A stretch of DNA of 64,000 nucleotides. Origin: Leptobrachium leishanense. Lineage: Eukaryota; Chordata; Amphibia; Anura; Megophryidae. A program made the position numbers and the translations under genes. Below are positions 1 to 11,999 of the stretch, one piece after another (the first letter of the stretch is position 1; every line of letters starts with the position of its first letter). The stretch lies in assembly GCA_009667805.1 (NCBI GenBank), contig CM019063.1, positions 413,268,626-413,332,625 on the forward strand. The letters run 5' to 3'. The notes under the pieces are model-generated. The model had not been told where the DNA came from. It did no database searches and saw only the letters and a program-made list of their open reading frames with translations.

Positions 1-660
1 TACGGCTTCCTCAGCGGCTGCCGCTGATAGGCAATTTTATATTGATCTGCACCATGTTGTTGTCTTTATTCTCTTTTTCTCATTGAAATATTGGAGTCTC
101 AATCGGCAGACACTGCCAGTGGGGGGGGGGGCTATGTGAATTTCACCCACAGGCTATTATCACTAGAGCCAGGCTAGGCTCTTAAAAGTGTGAGTGTTTG
201 TCAGCTGTGCAATTCTCCTTTATCTGTGAAAAACAATATTATGCTATGTTTGTTAAATTTTCTTTCGAGGCATTGTTCTTCAATCCAACTTTATGAGCTA
301 CATCAACTGCATTCTCTACTAAAAATGATGAGTATTATTCATTAAGTTTTAGTTGCACTTGGAAGCGCCGCACCTTTTCTTCGTTCTATTTTTATAAAAT
401 ACATTTTAGAAAGATTTTTTTAAAAGACCCCTTATTCTGATTTGAAGAACCTGTGGCAACCACTGTGTGTTCATTTTCCATGTATGGACAAAAGTGAAAA
501 GGCAGTATTACCTGATCCTGAGCCCTATTCCAATACTGGCAGTGACTCCTGGAGTCCATAGGACTATCTGGAGACAAATGTGACCCTGCGCGAACTCCAC
601 CCAAGATTGCGGAAATATGGTTGCATTGGGTCCACAATAGAATGCTTAACTATTTGTTCC
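1..660. other. Non-coding, no gene seen
   Basis: AT-rich sequence with a 12-base G run near 121. A minus-strand open frame at 392-637 has no recognisable domain. It overlaps a fragment (about 523-570) that resembles the ends of the GGGCCCTATTCC repeats elsewhere in the window and carries the GGAGTCCATAGGACT motif at 551-565. Confidence 0.5.
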
Positions 661-690
661 CAGGGTTCTACTGCTTACAAGACATAAGAG

Positions 691-1011
691 ATGGTGGATT
701 ATGCCACCTTCTGCACCATGGAACAGAGGTAAGTAACATTTTTTTGTGATAATTGTCTGTGTTAAATGATTTTGGTCTGTGAGTCTATATTCATTTTTTT
801 AAAGGAGCATTTTGATAAACGTGTCAGTATACATCACGGACTGGGGTGGAGCCATGCATTATACGGGAGACAGTAACAAAAGAGGATACGTAGATGCCGA
901 CAAGCTTCATCCAATATAACTATTCTGGACCTGTTTTATGCAACTTTGTGCACATTTCAAATTTTATTACCTACCACTTTATAATGTAAGAGTTTTGAAA
1001 CTGTCAATAAA
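691..1011 (+). other. Possible 3' end of a small two-exon transcript
   Basis: A strong donor (GAG|GTAAGT, intron from 729) is followed 76 bp later by a pyrimidine-rich acceptor ending AAAG at 804. Joining 691-728 to 805 onward leaves an open frame of about 43 codons from the ATG at 691 to a TAA near 919. AATAAA lies at 1006-1011, followed by a GT-rich stretch. Splice sites, frame and poly(A) signal are visible, but expression and coding are inference. The peptide matches no family I recognise, and an in-frame TAA just before the ATG means this would be the whole frame. A chance arrangement or a non-coding RNA are both plausible. Confidence 0.25.
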
Positions 1012-3630
1012 GTGTTGTTGTTACGTTATTAGCTTATTGTTATTAGTACATTATTATTAAAGCAGCGGCTGGGATCGATTTATATTTTCTATTATTATTA
1101 TAGATGAAAACATTTAGATCTGGTGTGTTTTCTTTGTTTCTCATGTGTTTTGAGCTGTTTACCGAATGCTCTGTATTATAATTTAAGTATAACATTTTTT
1201 TATTCTATTTTTTCACAACTTTGTTTAGTGCATTCACATATTTATTTTAATTGGTTTTAGATGGTTTTGGTGTCGTTTGTGCAGTGAGAACACCATAGTG
1301 AATCGTGGCTGCATGCTATAAATCACTCCTAAGTGAATGCGCTTCATTTCTGAAATAACCACACATTTTATTTTATTTGTCACATTTTTTAATATCCTCT
1401 TGAGCTGACAATAATGAGCCACCAGGGAATATATTGTTATTCTCCAGCCGGCTGGTGTAATGTAGTGACTTTCAGCAGACTGTGGGCTCCGAATTTAGAT
1501 CCTTATCCTACTTTTTTTACAGTGGAGTGGCAGTTTCTAGTTTTCCGTGTAGGGGAAAAGAGCATTGATACTAGATTACAGAGTATAGAGCCAGGAAGAC
1601 TGACAGTTCTTAAACAGAAAAGATTCATTCACCTCTCTATTTTTTAGCTAACAAATGGCATTATTTGTCTAGCCTTTGCACAGAGTTAAAGAGAATCCTG
1701 ATGGAAGTAGATAGAACATATTTTGGGTACATTTGGAAATGTCAAGGGTCCCTCTAAGTATTTTTAATCTCTATTTTGCCTGTTTTGAAACACTCTGGCC
1801 TTAGAACAAATTCAGCCCAGGGGAGAACTCAAAAAATATATTCATGTGAATCAGAGTGCTGCAAATGATTACTGTGTGTAGGCTTTGGAAAGTTTACTAT
1901 TTCTGATAAACACAATCCTTTTAAATTACAGTGATGATAATTATTCATGAAATTCTAAAGACATTTGATTCATAATAGGATTATATGATTCTACACAAGA
2001 TTATATCATATAGCATAACATTTCTTGTTGCTTTAAATATGAATGGACGATAAATCTGGTTCTTATTGTTTGTACAGTTTGCTACAGTTTTGTAGATGGG
2101 ATATTCGTGACTCCCGGCGGTACATGATCATTGATTTGACAGCTAAGTTGTTGTACAACCAGCATCAAACATTAGAACCATCAAAGAGCTGAAAAAGGTT
2201 TTGCTTCACTGCCCTCATTAAATGAGGTATAAAGGTATCTTATACTGGGTTACAAACATGCAGAACTGTTTTTAAATGCTCCCATGAAATCTCTTCTATA
2301 GATTACACCAAACGGATATATATTTTCCTCAGCGAAATAATGTAGGATAAAGCAACATTTAAATACAGTGTGTAAGAATTGTTGCATAATGTGGTTTCAG
2401 TGTCAAATGTTGCATTTATGTAGGCCTTTTAGATTTATTCTTGTATTCTTTAATCTTCATTTTGTAAACTTGATCACTTGTTTATTACAACTTTGTATAA
2501 ACACTCACACCTACGCAATTTATCTTTAGATGTACGATATTTATTATGCACATCCCAGTTTACAGTGTTTTATTTGTTCTGACTGACAAAACACACACAC
2601 AGATTGACAGATACAAACGGATACATACTGACAGACACATACAGAGACAGGATGACAGACATGCACACAATGCCCAAAAAATATATAGCTTTAGAGCCGT
2701 CAGCCATCCACAGCTGGAAAGCATAACGTTACCAATCTAGGGGCACTATCATCTGGTGTGAGCTAAAACATCAACGCTACATGAAAAATCTCCTTGTTCA
2801 CAGTTACCAGTGTACAAGATTCATTAGCGCACGCTAGGGAAACATATATTAAGGCTGATGGGCATTGCATGATAAATGCCACCAAACAGCATGTAGAATC
2901 ATTACAATGCATTTAATAGATCCAAAAGGAAGGCCAGGTGAGCGACAATAATTTCCCTGCTGCCGCATATAAATAATACATGTTTCAGGGCAAGACTTAT
3001 ACATATGTCCCTTTAAACATGGTCCTAACCCTAATACTCAACCGCTTACATACTATGAATAACCCCCAGCATAAAATGTTTAGAATTAGCCAATATATTA
3101 ACTTTAGGATACATGTCAATAAAGGATACATTTATAATATAGTCTACTGCAACAGCAGCGACATTGCTGACCAGATCCATTACTGTGGTGTATGGGGCCA
3201 AGAGAACACCTGTGCTGCATTCCTTTCAATTGCCTGTTAATTGCCTGTTAATTTAGTGCAAGGACCTTTTTAGATTTTTTTTCTCCCTTTTTTGCTCCAT
3301 AGCACGACCAGGTACAAGTATATAGGTAAAAAGTGGAGTGTATCTAAACAAACAATATGAATAAGAACATCATAGCGTAAAAATATCTAAGATAATGAAT
3401 CATGAATTGGCCCACTATAAACCTCACTCACTAGAGGTAGGAGATATCAAGCATATCAAAATCCATGACAATGTCACGATGGTTACCCACTTGGAGTTGG
3501 CCCTTTTGCAGTCAGCTAATAACTCCTTTCTAAACGTTGCAGGCACTCTTGTGGACCCAAGGCTTATACCAGATCCAATGTTGCGGATCGCATAAAATCA
3601 CCACACTCCTCTGTGATATTGCAGTATAAA
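1012..3630. other. Unique-looking intergenic DNA
   Basis: No gene, transposon end or RNA gene is recognised. A short CA/GACA-rich low-complexity patch lies at about 2585-2675. The scattered 60-90-codon open frames have no domain and lack compositional support. Confidence 0.5.
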
Positions 3631-3632
3631 AA

Positions 3633-3706
3633 TAGGGGGTTTATTAATAAACAGATTAAAATATATGGCCATGTTATATTTTAATCTGTTTATTTATAAA
3701 CCCCCT
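3633..3706. repeat. Short hairpin
   Basis: Arms of about 32 bases (3633-3666 and 3675-3706) are near-perfect inverted copies. They begin GGGGGTTTATTAATAAACAG and read back as CTGTTTATTTATAAACCCCC around an 8-base loop. It could be a remnant of a hairpin MITE. The next 220 bases hold nothing recognised. Confidence 0.7.
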
Positions 3707-3929
3707 AGTTCAATCATACTTCCTGGTTATCTATGTCTAGGGTACATTAGCGATGGGTTATTAGCGTCTGTCCCGTTTCCTTATAGGGCTATCTATACTA
3801 GTGGAGAGGGCTGGGAGGAAGAAGGGGGTGGGAGAAGAGTGGGGTAAGGGGTGGAAGGGGGTAAATGTACAGTAAATAAACACTTACAGGAAGATCACAA
3901 GTCCTCCTCTTCCTCTCTTTTTCTTCTGC

Positions 3930-4300
3930 CGAAGCTGTCGATGATAGCATACTCGCCTAGCATGCTTCGAATCAGCCTCTGGCAGTCATGAATGGTGACG
4001 GCTTCATGGTGCACCACCAAGTGGTTCTGGGTGAACCACAGGGCGTCCTTGACACAGCACAGCAGGCGCCAAGCCCAAAAAATAGCATCCTCGGTGTGTG
4101 TGTGCCATGGAAGAGCCCATAGAGCATTGAGTGATACATCAAGGTCTTTAGCAGAACAGAGTCTCTCAAGTCTGTCTCCAGGGCAGCCAAAAGTGCCTGA
4201 GCAAACTGTCAGTGCCAGAACTTGTGCAGCGCTGTCCCCTCATACACTAAGCAGTGCGGACAATGTCTGTACTTGCACAGTCCCCTGGCGCTACTATCAA
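3930..4300 (-). pseudogene. LINE reverse-transcriptase ORF, C-terminal relic
   Basis: Read on the minus strand, this stretch resembles the C-terminal region of a non-LTR retrotransposon ORF2. A cysteine/histidine cluster (CKYRHCPHC ... LHKFWH) is followed by an AQALLAALE-type helix and YGLF-G. After a frame change comes a segment with WAWRLLCCVKDALW and then N-HLVVHHE. Cys-His motifs followed by a conserved CVKDALW-like block are typical of L1/Tx1-type amphibian LINEs, recalled from family knowledge and not searched. An in-frame stop after the HKFWH motif and a frameshift near the THT segment (about 4090) make it a pseudogene. Only the last ~120 codons are present. The reverse transcriptase and endonuclease domains are absent from this window. 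Confidence 0.55.
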
Positions 4301-6076
4301 AGCCTGCAGGCGCATGTTTTCCTCCTAAACGTCCCCATTTTAACAACAGTATTGTAATACTGCCCTTGATGTTTAAACAAATTGTTTTCTGTATGTTTTT
4401 CTACAACCACATAGAAGTTGAAGCACCATCATTTATTAATCTGTAACCTCACAGTCTTGTCAGGATACTTTGTGTCTTTTGTTTATAAAGATGTTATACT
4501 GATCTGACAGCTACAGTTCATTTTCCCCAAGTCCTATGGATTTCCTGACAACACTAGTCTGGCAGAGATTAATAGACTTTCATTAACAGAACCCACTGCC
4601 ATCAAAGAGTCCCATTTTTTACCTGATATCTTCAAATTACACTGTGTCCAATTCTTCAACAAAACCTCTATACTTCGGGTAAAATGATTAATAAGGGTCA
4701 ACGTCTTTCATGTAGTTGAGAGGGAAATGATTTACTTTTTCATATTCTTTTATAGCTTTTTCTCTATTATTTATTTTCTATTAAGCAAAGGATATTTAAC
4801 AGATTAAAATCCACTAAGTATTTTTGTCTCAAAGAGAAGTTTTCAGTTTGAAAATAGAACTCATGGCTGTCAATGTCATATCAGGTCCGCAGTGACATCA
4901 AATTTGGTTTCTGCCATTTTTAGTTTATTTCATTCTTTTCAATCCGGTGGAAAGCCAAAGCTCATTAATGATATAAATATAATTATTTCACTGGCATTTC
5001 AAGTAAAGAAAGTGAATTCAATTTATTTAGACTTCCTTACAATTGTGATAACGTATCAAAGGATGGATTGTGAAAGCTATTCAGAATTTTTTCTATCCCT
5101 TGTCAGTTTTCGGAAGGACCTTTCCGTAGATTTAAGGATGTCTTGTTCTAGCCATATCCCTTGGCTCTTTATGGGTGACCCACAATATGTTTACTGCTCA
5201 GGAGGCCTAAAGTTCCTGGCTGAATTTAGAATGGTGATTCAGATGGACTTTTAAGATAAGTCATTTCCTTTCTTGTTACCGTACAACATAAAGGCTTAGC
5301 TTGTTTCTAAGAGGCACATTTGTACATCATGTCCTGGGAAATTGTGGCTTAAATCTAATTATCTACCACATCAGCTTTTTCTTTACATGATCAGAAACAC
5401 ATTCTGAAACCGTGTATCCTTTTTCTGAACAAAAAAAAAAGAGAGGGCAATATGCCATATTATGTTAATCCAAAAAAGTGCCAATTTAATGGAGCATCAC
5501 TCATCCTGTTTATGTACTTTGCTAACTAAGTATTGAGCTAAATAATAACTTGTATATGTGTTTCCCAAAGGAATTAAGAGATGAACACTGGAACTCAAGC
5601 AGCCCCCAAACACATCTTAAACAAAAGCGCTTCATTCTAGGAAATGGAAACGCTCCAGGGCAATTCTTTAGATGGTATTTCTTCTGTCTGTGCAACAAAC
5701 AACACTTATTAGCATGTGAGAACTACATTCTTCATGTGTTTTTAAATTACATACACTGCTTGCTTTTTTGTTATGCTGTATTGCACTCCAAATTCCAAAC
5801 TGTGCAAGTGATAGCACTACTTAGAGGTGGATTTATTTTACATGATGTTAATGTATAAAAATGAGTTTAACACTTAAAATTACAATTATTTGTAAACCGA
5901 CAACATATCCCACAGCACTGTACGACAAGAAATAAACAAATTTTTTTGACATCCGGAGGACGATAGATATAGAGGATCCCGCTCCATTGAACGTTGAGTT
6001 GAGAGTAAAATTGTAGAATATAAGAAGTTATGTTGTGCATGAGTGCTGTGTGGACATACATCAGGAAAGGTGGATA
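4301..6076. other. Unique-looking intergenic DNA
   Basis: No gene recognised. A 120-codon + strand open frame at 4892-5254 has no domain, no splice context and ordinary AT-rich composition, so I treat it as chance. Confidence 0.45.
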
Positions 6077-6080
6077 TTAA

Positions 6081-6446
6081 CCTCCCTGGTGGTCTAATTT
6101 TTGGGAAAAACCGTGCCTAAAAGCAGTCTGGCTCGGGGTTAAATTCCCATGTTGGAAGCGGTACCCCCGAGCAACACTCGGGATGCCCCTGGATACATCA
6201 CCTCTCCCGGCGCTCCCTCGATGTCCCCAGCTGCCTCCTCCGGCAACCGCGACCTTATACTTCCTGGTTCCTTCCTCGTGAGAAGGAATCCAGGAACTAA
6301 AACGCCGCGATCGCCAGAGGAGGCTGCAGAGATCATCGAGGGAGCGCACGGAGAGGTAATGTATACAGCCCGAGTGTGTCTCGGGGTTACCACTCTCAGC
6401 TCTGAAATTTAACCCCGAGACACACTCGGGATAACCGTCAGGGAGG
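6081..6446. mobile_element. piggyBac-like MITE, copy 1 (TTAA target)
   Basis: A 366-bp element lies between perfect TTAA duplications (6077-6080 and 6447-6450). The ends are inverted: CCTCCCTGGTGGT on the left and ACCGTCAGGGAGG on the right. A subterminal inverted segment (CGAGCAACACTCGGG / CCGAGACACACTCGGG) extends the hairpin. TTAA duplication is the hallmark of piggyBac-type transposition. It has no transposase, and a related copy sits at 12628-13017. The open frames on both strands are products of the palindrome. Confidence 0.8.
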
Positions 6447-6628
6447 TTAAGTAGAATGGACCCAATCATTGATCATAATGGCTCTCATCTTGTACCAGTA
6501 ATGTCTGCAGGTCAACTGCTGGACCAGTTAGCTTTAAATTAACACTTGATATACAGGGGTCATGCCCTAAAAATACAAGTGTGGGAAGATTTCTGTCGCT
6601 TAATTAGCAATTATCATCTCATCACATA

Positions 6629-7478
6629 CAGGGTTATTCAGAGAGAGACAAACTTGCCCCGAAATTGCACTGAACAGTGAATTTTCCCGTACGGTGCAAT
6701 TTCGAGGCCATTTGGCTTTTCAAGACCTGAAAATTTGCCAAATTTTGACAAATTGGCAGCAAAGTACAGTGCCTGTTCGACAGTGAAATCCTCATAGAGA
6801 AGCAATGGTTAATCTATTCAGAGAACACTGAACAGCAGTGAAATGTCAGTAAAATGTCCTGATGTTCGGTGGTTTCATTCGGCAGGTTTATTCAGGCGAA
6901 TCCCATAGGTTTCAATGTTAAAAATATTCCCATTTTTACTCTATCTATCAAACTGTTTTTCTTTTAATTTGCAGTAAAAAGTCTCTTCCTTTTTTTTTTT
7001 TGTAAAAAACGGAGTGGGACTCCAAACAGCCAGGTGTATAATCTCTTTCTTTATTCGTGGGAAAGCAGTCTAATCCATAAGAAGTGACGTTTCGGCCATA
7101 ACAGCCTTAATCATACTAAAAATTCATATTTTTTTTTAGGATTTTTTAGGCATTTTTTTTTTATCTAACAGACCTTTTTATTATTATTCATAGGACCTTA
7201 TATGTTAATTCCAGACATTTTCGTTGTGTTGGGCTGATCGTCAGCTTTTCTCTGATGCGTTTGGCGGTTTGCGACATCATCGGGTACGTTCGCCAGATTT
7301 TCTGCGGAGTTTTGAATTGATCGGATTTTTTTTGGGATGTTATCAGTGGATTTTCGCCGATTTTTTTTTTTTTTTTTCGCATCCGTTCGGCAACTTTTGA
7401 ATGCTGAATTACCTGAAGTGAGTGAAATGAGAGAGCACCGAAGCGTCGGTGACATTTTGGTGCTTTCTGAATAACCCC
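6629..7478. mobile_element. Large TA-flanked MITE (family A), copy 1
   Basis: The left end CAGGGTTATTCAGAGAGAG (TA before it) and the right end CTTTCTGAATAACCCC (TA after it) are inverted repeats. The interior shares the TATGTTAATTCCAGACATTTT and GGTTTATTCAGGCGAAT blocks with copies at 30338, 31605, 33655 and 58018. An extra segment at about 7000-7120 carries GTGACGTTTCGGCC and is absent from the other copies, so it is a nested insertion. There is no transposase. TA duplication suggests a Tc1/mariner-type mobiliser (inference). Confidence 0.75.
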
Positions 7479-7562
7479 TATAATCTCATCACATTATCAT
7501 CAACATAAACACACAGTCAAATCTTATATATTTATGTGTATACATATTTGTTATGAGAAAAA

Positions 7563-8165
7563 TAAGAGAAGTTTGTGAGGGTCCTGAGGACGAGCAACGA
7601 GACTAGTGACCTGCTCTACGGTGGGTGCCCGCTCAGGTCTCACAGGGATTTTGCTTGATTGTGCCATTGCAAGGATGAATGCTCCATATGCAAATCAGCT
7701 TGCTCTCACCCAGAAAGGGTGGCCAGTACTGTTTGCCAAGGATGTCGTCCCTGCACGAGAAATGCAGCAACCCCCGATGATTGTTTTAGCCTTGTTAGGC
7801 CTCGTCAAGAGGAGGGAAAAGCTGACACCTCTCTGGGCACCTCGAGCAAGGGGTCCACGTCTGGATTACCCTGTATACTTGTAGTGAGAAAAAAAAGAGA
7901 AGTTTGTGAGGGTCCTGAGGATGAACAATGGCACTAGTGGATTGCTCTATGATTGTCGGGGGTTGCTGAACCTCTCGTGCAGGGATGACGTCCTTGGCAA
8001 TCAGTACTGGCCACCCTTTCTGGGTGAGAGCAGGCTGATTTGCATATGGAGCATTCATCCCTGTAATGGCACAAGCAAGCTAAAGCCTTGTGAGATCTGA
8101 GCGGGCCCCCACCGTAGAGCAGGCCACTAGTGCTGTTGTTCGTTCTCAGAACCCTCACAAACCCC
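7563..8165. repeat. 330-bp repeat: tandem plus inverted fold-back
   Basis: One unit (about 7563-7893) starts near GTTTGTGAGGGTCCTGAGGA and contains the octamer-like ATGCAAAT and a CCTTGTTAGGCCTCGTCA block. A second unit begins at about 7894 but breaks off near 7955. It continues as an inverted copy that runs back to the unit start near 8160. The same unit occurs twice in tandem at 24628-25200. The open frames here are repeat sequence, not genes. Confidence 0.75.
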
Positions 8166-8345
8166 TTTTTTACTCACCCTTTATATTTGTTATCATATAT
8201 TTAGATTTTAGCAAAAACATATGATATTATAGTGAATGGAACAATGGGAACTCTGTTCCCTCTGCAAAACTAGTAGTGAAACTGCGTTTCCTTGCTTCCT
8301 CCTTGACTTAACTCCTGTTGCTATACTTTGTAAGGGATGCTCTAA

Positions 8346-8839
8346 GGCTGGCGTCAGATGAAAGCAGTGATCACGTCCGTGTCGGCGCACAGTTTAACGT
8401 CAGTCATAGCACAGTTTAACGTCCGTAATAGCATAGAATCATGATCAATAGAGACCCACACACGAAGTACGTGCGCACCGAACTGCGCATGCACAACGCA
8501 CTTGGCAAATGGACGCAAGTTAGGCAAGCACGTAAAACCGCTGGACGGATGCGCAGAGTGCACCACGTCCGCATAGCGTTCTATGTGCATGGTGGCACGA
8601 AGACAGACGGAGCACATTTGCGACGTCCAGCACCTTGACACACACAATGGCTTTTCATATCATTTTCCAATTTGTATAATTTTTCATAATAATTTTATTT
8701 CCCATAGTTCCCTTTTTTTTCCCTCTGTCCGTAAAAAAAACCACAGACCGTGTGGTGTCTACAGTATCTTCCGTCAGTACATCTGTCCGTTATGCACACA
8801 CGCAGAGTGCGCTCAGACTGCGCTCATCTGGCATTAGCC
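8346..8839. mobile_element. Harbinger-like MITE, copy 1 (TAA target)
   Basis: Inverted ends GGCTGGCGTCAGATGA and CTCATCTGGCATTAGCC are flanked by TAA (8343-8345 and 8840-8842). Three-base TWA duplications are typical of PIF/Harbinger elements. The interior is CpG-rich, with repeated GTCCGT/ACGTC motifs. There is no transposase. A second member is at 28342-28767. Confidence 0.65.
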
Positions 8840-8969
8840 TAATTTGCAGATAGAGAAAAAGTAGTGATTCCAAAGATGCTCACTATTATCGCCTTGACGC
8901 AGTATTTAAAAAAAATTGTGTTTGCAAAATCATTTAACACTAAATTAATAAGTACGTGAAGAAAACTAT

Positions 8970-9143
8970 CACGTCTAGTCACTAAACTCAGGAGAACTGG
9001 CAGGAGAAGTGAAAATTCTAGGTCAAGATAGCCAAACCAGAAAAATTCTCCCATTTATCTCACTTTCCAAATCGGTATTTGGTCTAGATTGTTCTCTTCT
9101 CCTGCCAATTCTCCAGAGTTTCACCTTTTAGTGAATAGACCTG
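8970..9143. mobile_element. Short TA-flanked MITE (family B, AGGTCTAGTCACT ends), copy 1
   Basis: A 174-bp hairpin with ends ACGTCTAGTCACTAAA and TTTAGTGAATAGACCTG, followed by TA. The interior contains GAAAATTCTAGGTCAA and its inverse TTTGGTCTAGATTGTTC. It is shared with elements at 19777, 27414, 29395 and 31547, the last of which is split. Confidence 0.7.
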
Positions 9144-9334
9144 TAAATCTTACCTCTGGTACCATGGTGTAGAGAATAGTGTGATCCGTCACCCTCTGTC
9201 GCCACTTGCGGAGGGTTCTCTATGGCCTCCAGGAGATGTTAGCAGTGGTTGTGCACTGTGGCACTGCTGGTATCTGATCGTGGCTCTCTCCTATTACGGT
9301 TGAGCTGCTCATTCATAATAGAGGCAGTATTGGG

Positions 9335-9951
9335 TAGGCTCGTGCACCGATTTTTTTTTTTTCAGTTCGATTCGGTTTGATTTTTCGGATTTTTAAACTT
9401 TTCGATTCGGCTCGTTTCGACCGATTTCTGTTTCGATTCGGTTCGGCTCGACTCGTTTTTCGTATTTTCGTGTCACTTTGCTCGTTTTTTGTATCGACTT
9501 TTCGTAATTTCGGAAATTTTCTTTTTTCGGGATTGTACATGTTTTCGGAATATCTACCGTTTTTGGTATTTTCGTGTCACTGCTCGTTTTTTGTATCGAC
9601 TTTTCGAAATTTCGGAAATTTTCGTTTTTCGGAATTATACATGTTTTCGGAATATCGACCGTTTTTCGTATTTTCGTGTCACTTTGCTCGTTATTTGTAT
9701 CGACTTTTCGTAACTTCGGAAATTTTTGTTTTTTCGGAACGTCTGTTCTCGTTTCAAAGCAATAAATTTCGATTTGACACATTTCAAGTCCATTCGAAAA
9801 TTCCGAAAATATTTCGTTTCGGCTCGGAAAACTTTTCGGATCTGCCATTTTCGGATCTAAAAATTTTCGGAAATTCAGCCGCATCCGAAAACACGAATCG
9901 GGAAATTTCGTGAAAATTCCGAAATTCCGAAACCCGAAACGCACATCCTTA
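9335..9951. mobile_element. hAT-like non-autonomous element (TTCG-rich)
   Basis: A 617-bp element is flanked by a perfect 8-bp duplication GTATTGGG (9327-9334 and 9952-9959), the size made by hAT transposases. The ends are TAGGCTCGTGC and GCACATCCTTA, inverted and imperfect. The interior is a low-complexity mix of TTTTCGG/CGGAATT words, partly arranged as direct repeats of about 110 bp (9480-9720). Both strands therefore show 170-190-codon open frames with no real protein character. Confidence 0.85.
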
Positions 9952-9959
9952 GTATTGGG

Positions 9960-11990
9960 AAGCCACAAAAGATTATTGGTTCATGCCACTTTTTCCCATT
10001 AGTGTCTCCCTATTACCAGCTCAGCCGGAAAAGAACCCATACCATAGTGTCTTATCACTGAAAAGGAGTTTGTAAAAACTAATAACCCTTCTTCCGACTC
10101 AAATATGTCATATCATGATGCTGTTTCCATGCGCCATACTCCTCTTTTCTGTGGATTTCTTAAGACTTGTGATTAACCTGTCCAAGTACTAAGGTAGAAT
10201 GTTGACAATTCCCACACAAACCCCTGTTATGCTGTATTTTTGGGACAGACTAGTAGGGCTTTCCATTGATATTTATTACAGTATACTTATTACAGAATTA
10301 CATTCTGTTCAAGGAAGATCTCATTATGAAAGCTATAAATTCGCCTTTTCATTTCATTTTGGTTTTCATACAATTTGATTATGTATTTTCTATTGAATAT
10401 CATTAAAAATAATAAAAGAAGAATTCTATAGACCAAGATAGATGTTTTAAGGTCATTTCAAAGTCTCGAACAACCAATCAATTTGCAAAGGCATTTATAC
10501 AGATAAAAAGTATGTGTGTGTATAAAAATTGGATGACAAATGATAGAAATAGAAAAAAATGCAAGACACATAATAGTATATAGAATAATATATATATAAT
10601 AGTTATATCCTATCCTGTATGTAAAAAACCCAATTCATTTAAAACGAATGGAAAAAACGTTCATATTTTATATCCAACATATTATCACGTTTATGAAGTC
10701 GTTTATATTGTTCCAAAGAGACCTAGAAGAATGCTTAGCGTACATTGTTATCTTTAATGTGTGTCAACTCAATACTTATGCCAGTTCAAGCTCTAAATCA
10801 ATTAGCATTTACTAAGTACTGCTGAAAAGGCATGCCAGTGTGTGATTTAGGTCTTGCAGCTGCCAAGAATTTGCACAGTAGGGAACCCAGGATAGGTCTT
10901 GATGGTTTTGCACTAAATGAAAAAGAAAAAACCATAAAAAAGCTGAGTGTTGAGTGAAGACCACCCTTAGAAAGACAGGAGGATCATTGGCAGTGATTGC
11001 GCTGTTGCAATTACACACTTGCCAATCGATATAAAAGCTGTTTGGTCATAACACACAAAACAGAGCTTTTGGAATATTCCATGTGTGATTTCATGAAAGT
11101 GATATGCAATGTCATGACCTTTTTTACTCCTCATTTGGTCCCTGCACAGCACGAAGTGCTCAATGCTTGACCTTCCTAAAAGAGCAGCGGTTTGTGTATA
11201 GTGGAAGCATCACACCATAACTACGCCAATGTTTTATTTAGTCTAGAGCGTATTAAGTTTAACTTGGAATAAAATTATTACATATTAAGTCTTTCATCCA
11301 CAGATGTTATGTTCAAATGTATTTTTCCATAACATACTGCTCTTCTTTCTACATAACAGAATGTGCGTTTTTAGAGGAGGAATACAATGTGACAGACAAA
11401 AAGTAAATGAGAGTCTGCGTTGTCCTAGCAATTTGATATTCATGTTTATTTTCTCTTATTCTGTCTTCTTCTGCTAACAAACTAAAAGAAAAATTGAAGT
11501 ATGCAGCCTTCTGCTAGGAGACACATGTTCCTTAAAGAATCACAAATCTGATTGTTAAACCTTTGTGTTGGATGCTGTTTGGGTGTTTTTGGTTTTGAAA
11601 GATGTTGGTTTAGTTTTCTAGTCAACAACCATTTACGGAAACATGCATCATGACAGATCACTGCATCATGACAGATCAGTGCATTTACAGGGGATTTCTT
11701 GACGAATGGTAGTTTGCCAATTGTAATGTACTACAACAAAATGAGTAAAACAACAAAACAAGTAACATGTAACTAATACTAATATAATTTATGTAATGCA
11801 CAAGTTAATAAAGATAATCTAAAAGAGTACATGCAAAATAAGAGCAAAAGAGTGATGCAGAAAACCACAGTGGGCTGGGTCAATTTACTAAATAAATTCA
11901 TAGAATATTTTTATGTTTAATTGTATGTTAAATAATACAATTTATAATCTAATTCTCACACTATGCCCTCTTAACATAAACAAAAGCTGT
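9960..11990. other. Unique-looking intergenic DNA
   Basis: AT-rich, with no gene, RNA or transposon ends recognised. A 20-base direct repeat (TGCATCATGACAGATCA-type) occurs near 11645-11680. Confidence 0.45.
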
Positions 11991-11999
11991 GGGATAATG

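Noticed and set aside
7563..7700. Hammerhead-ribozyme core in the 330-bp repeat (CTGAGGACGAG)
   Set aside because: The needed GAAA after the second stem is missing and the bases vary between copies, so no hammerhead fold is supported.
9377..9968. Overlapping 178- and 191-codon frames on opposite strands
   Set aside because: They lie inside a TTCG-rich hAT-like element with an 8-bp duplication and have a phenylalanine/serine or lysine/asparagine low-complexity content.
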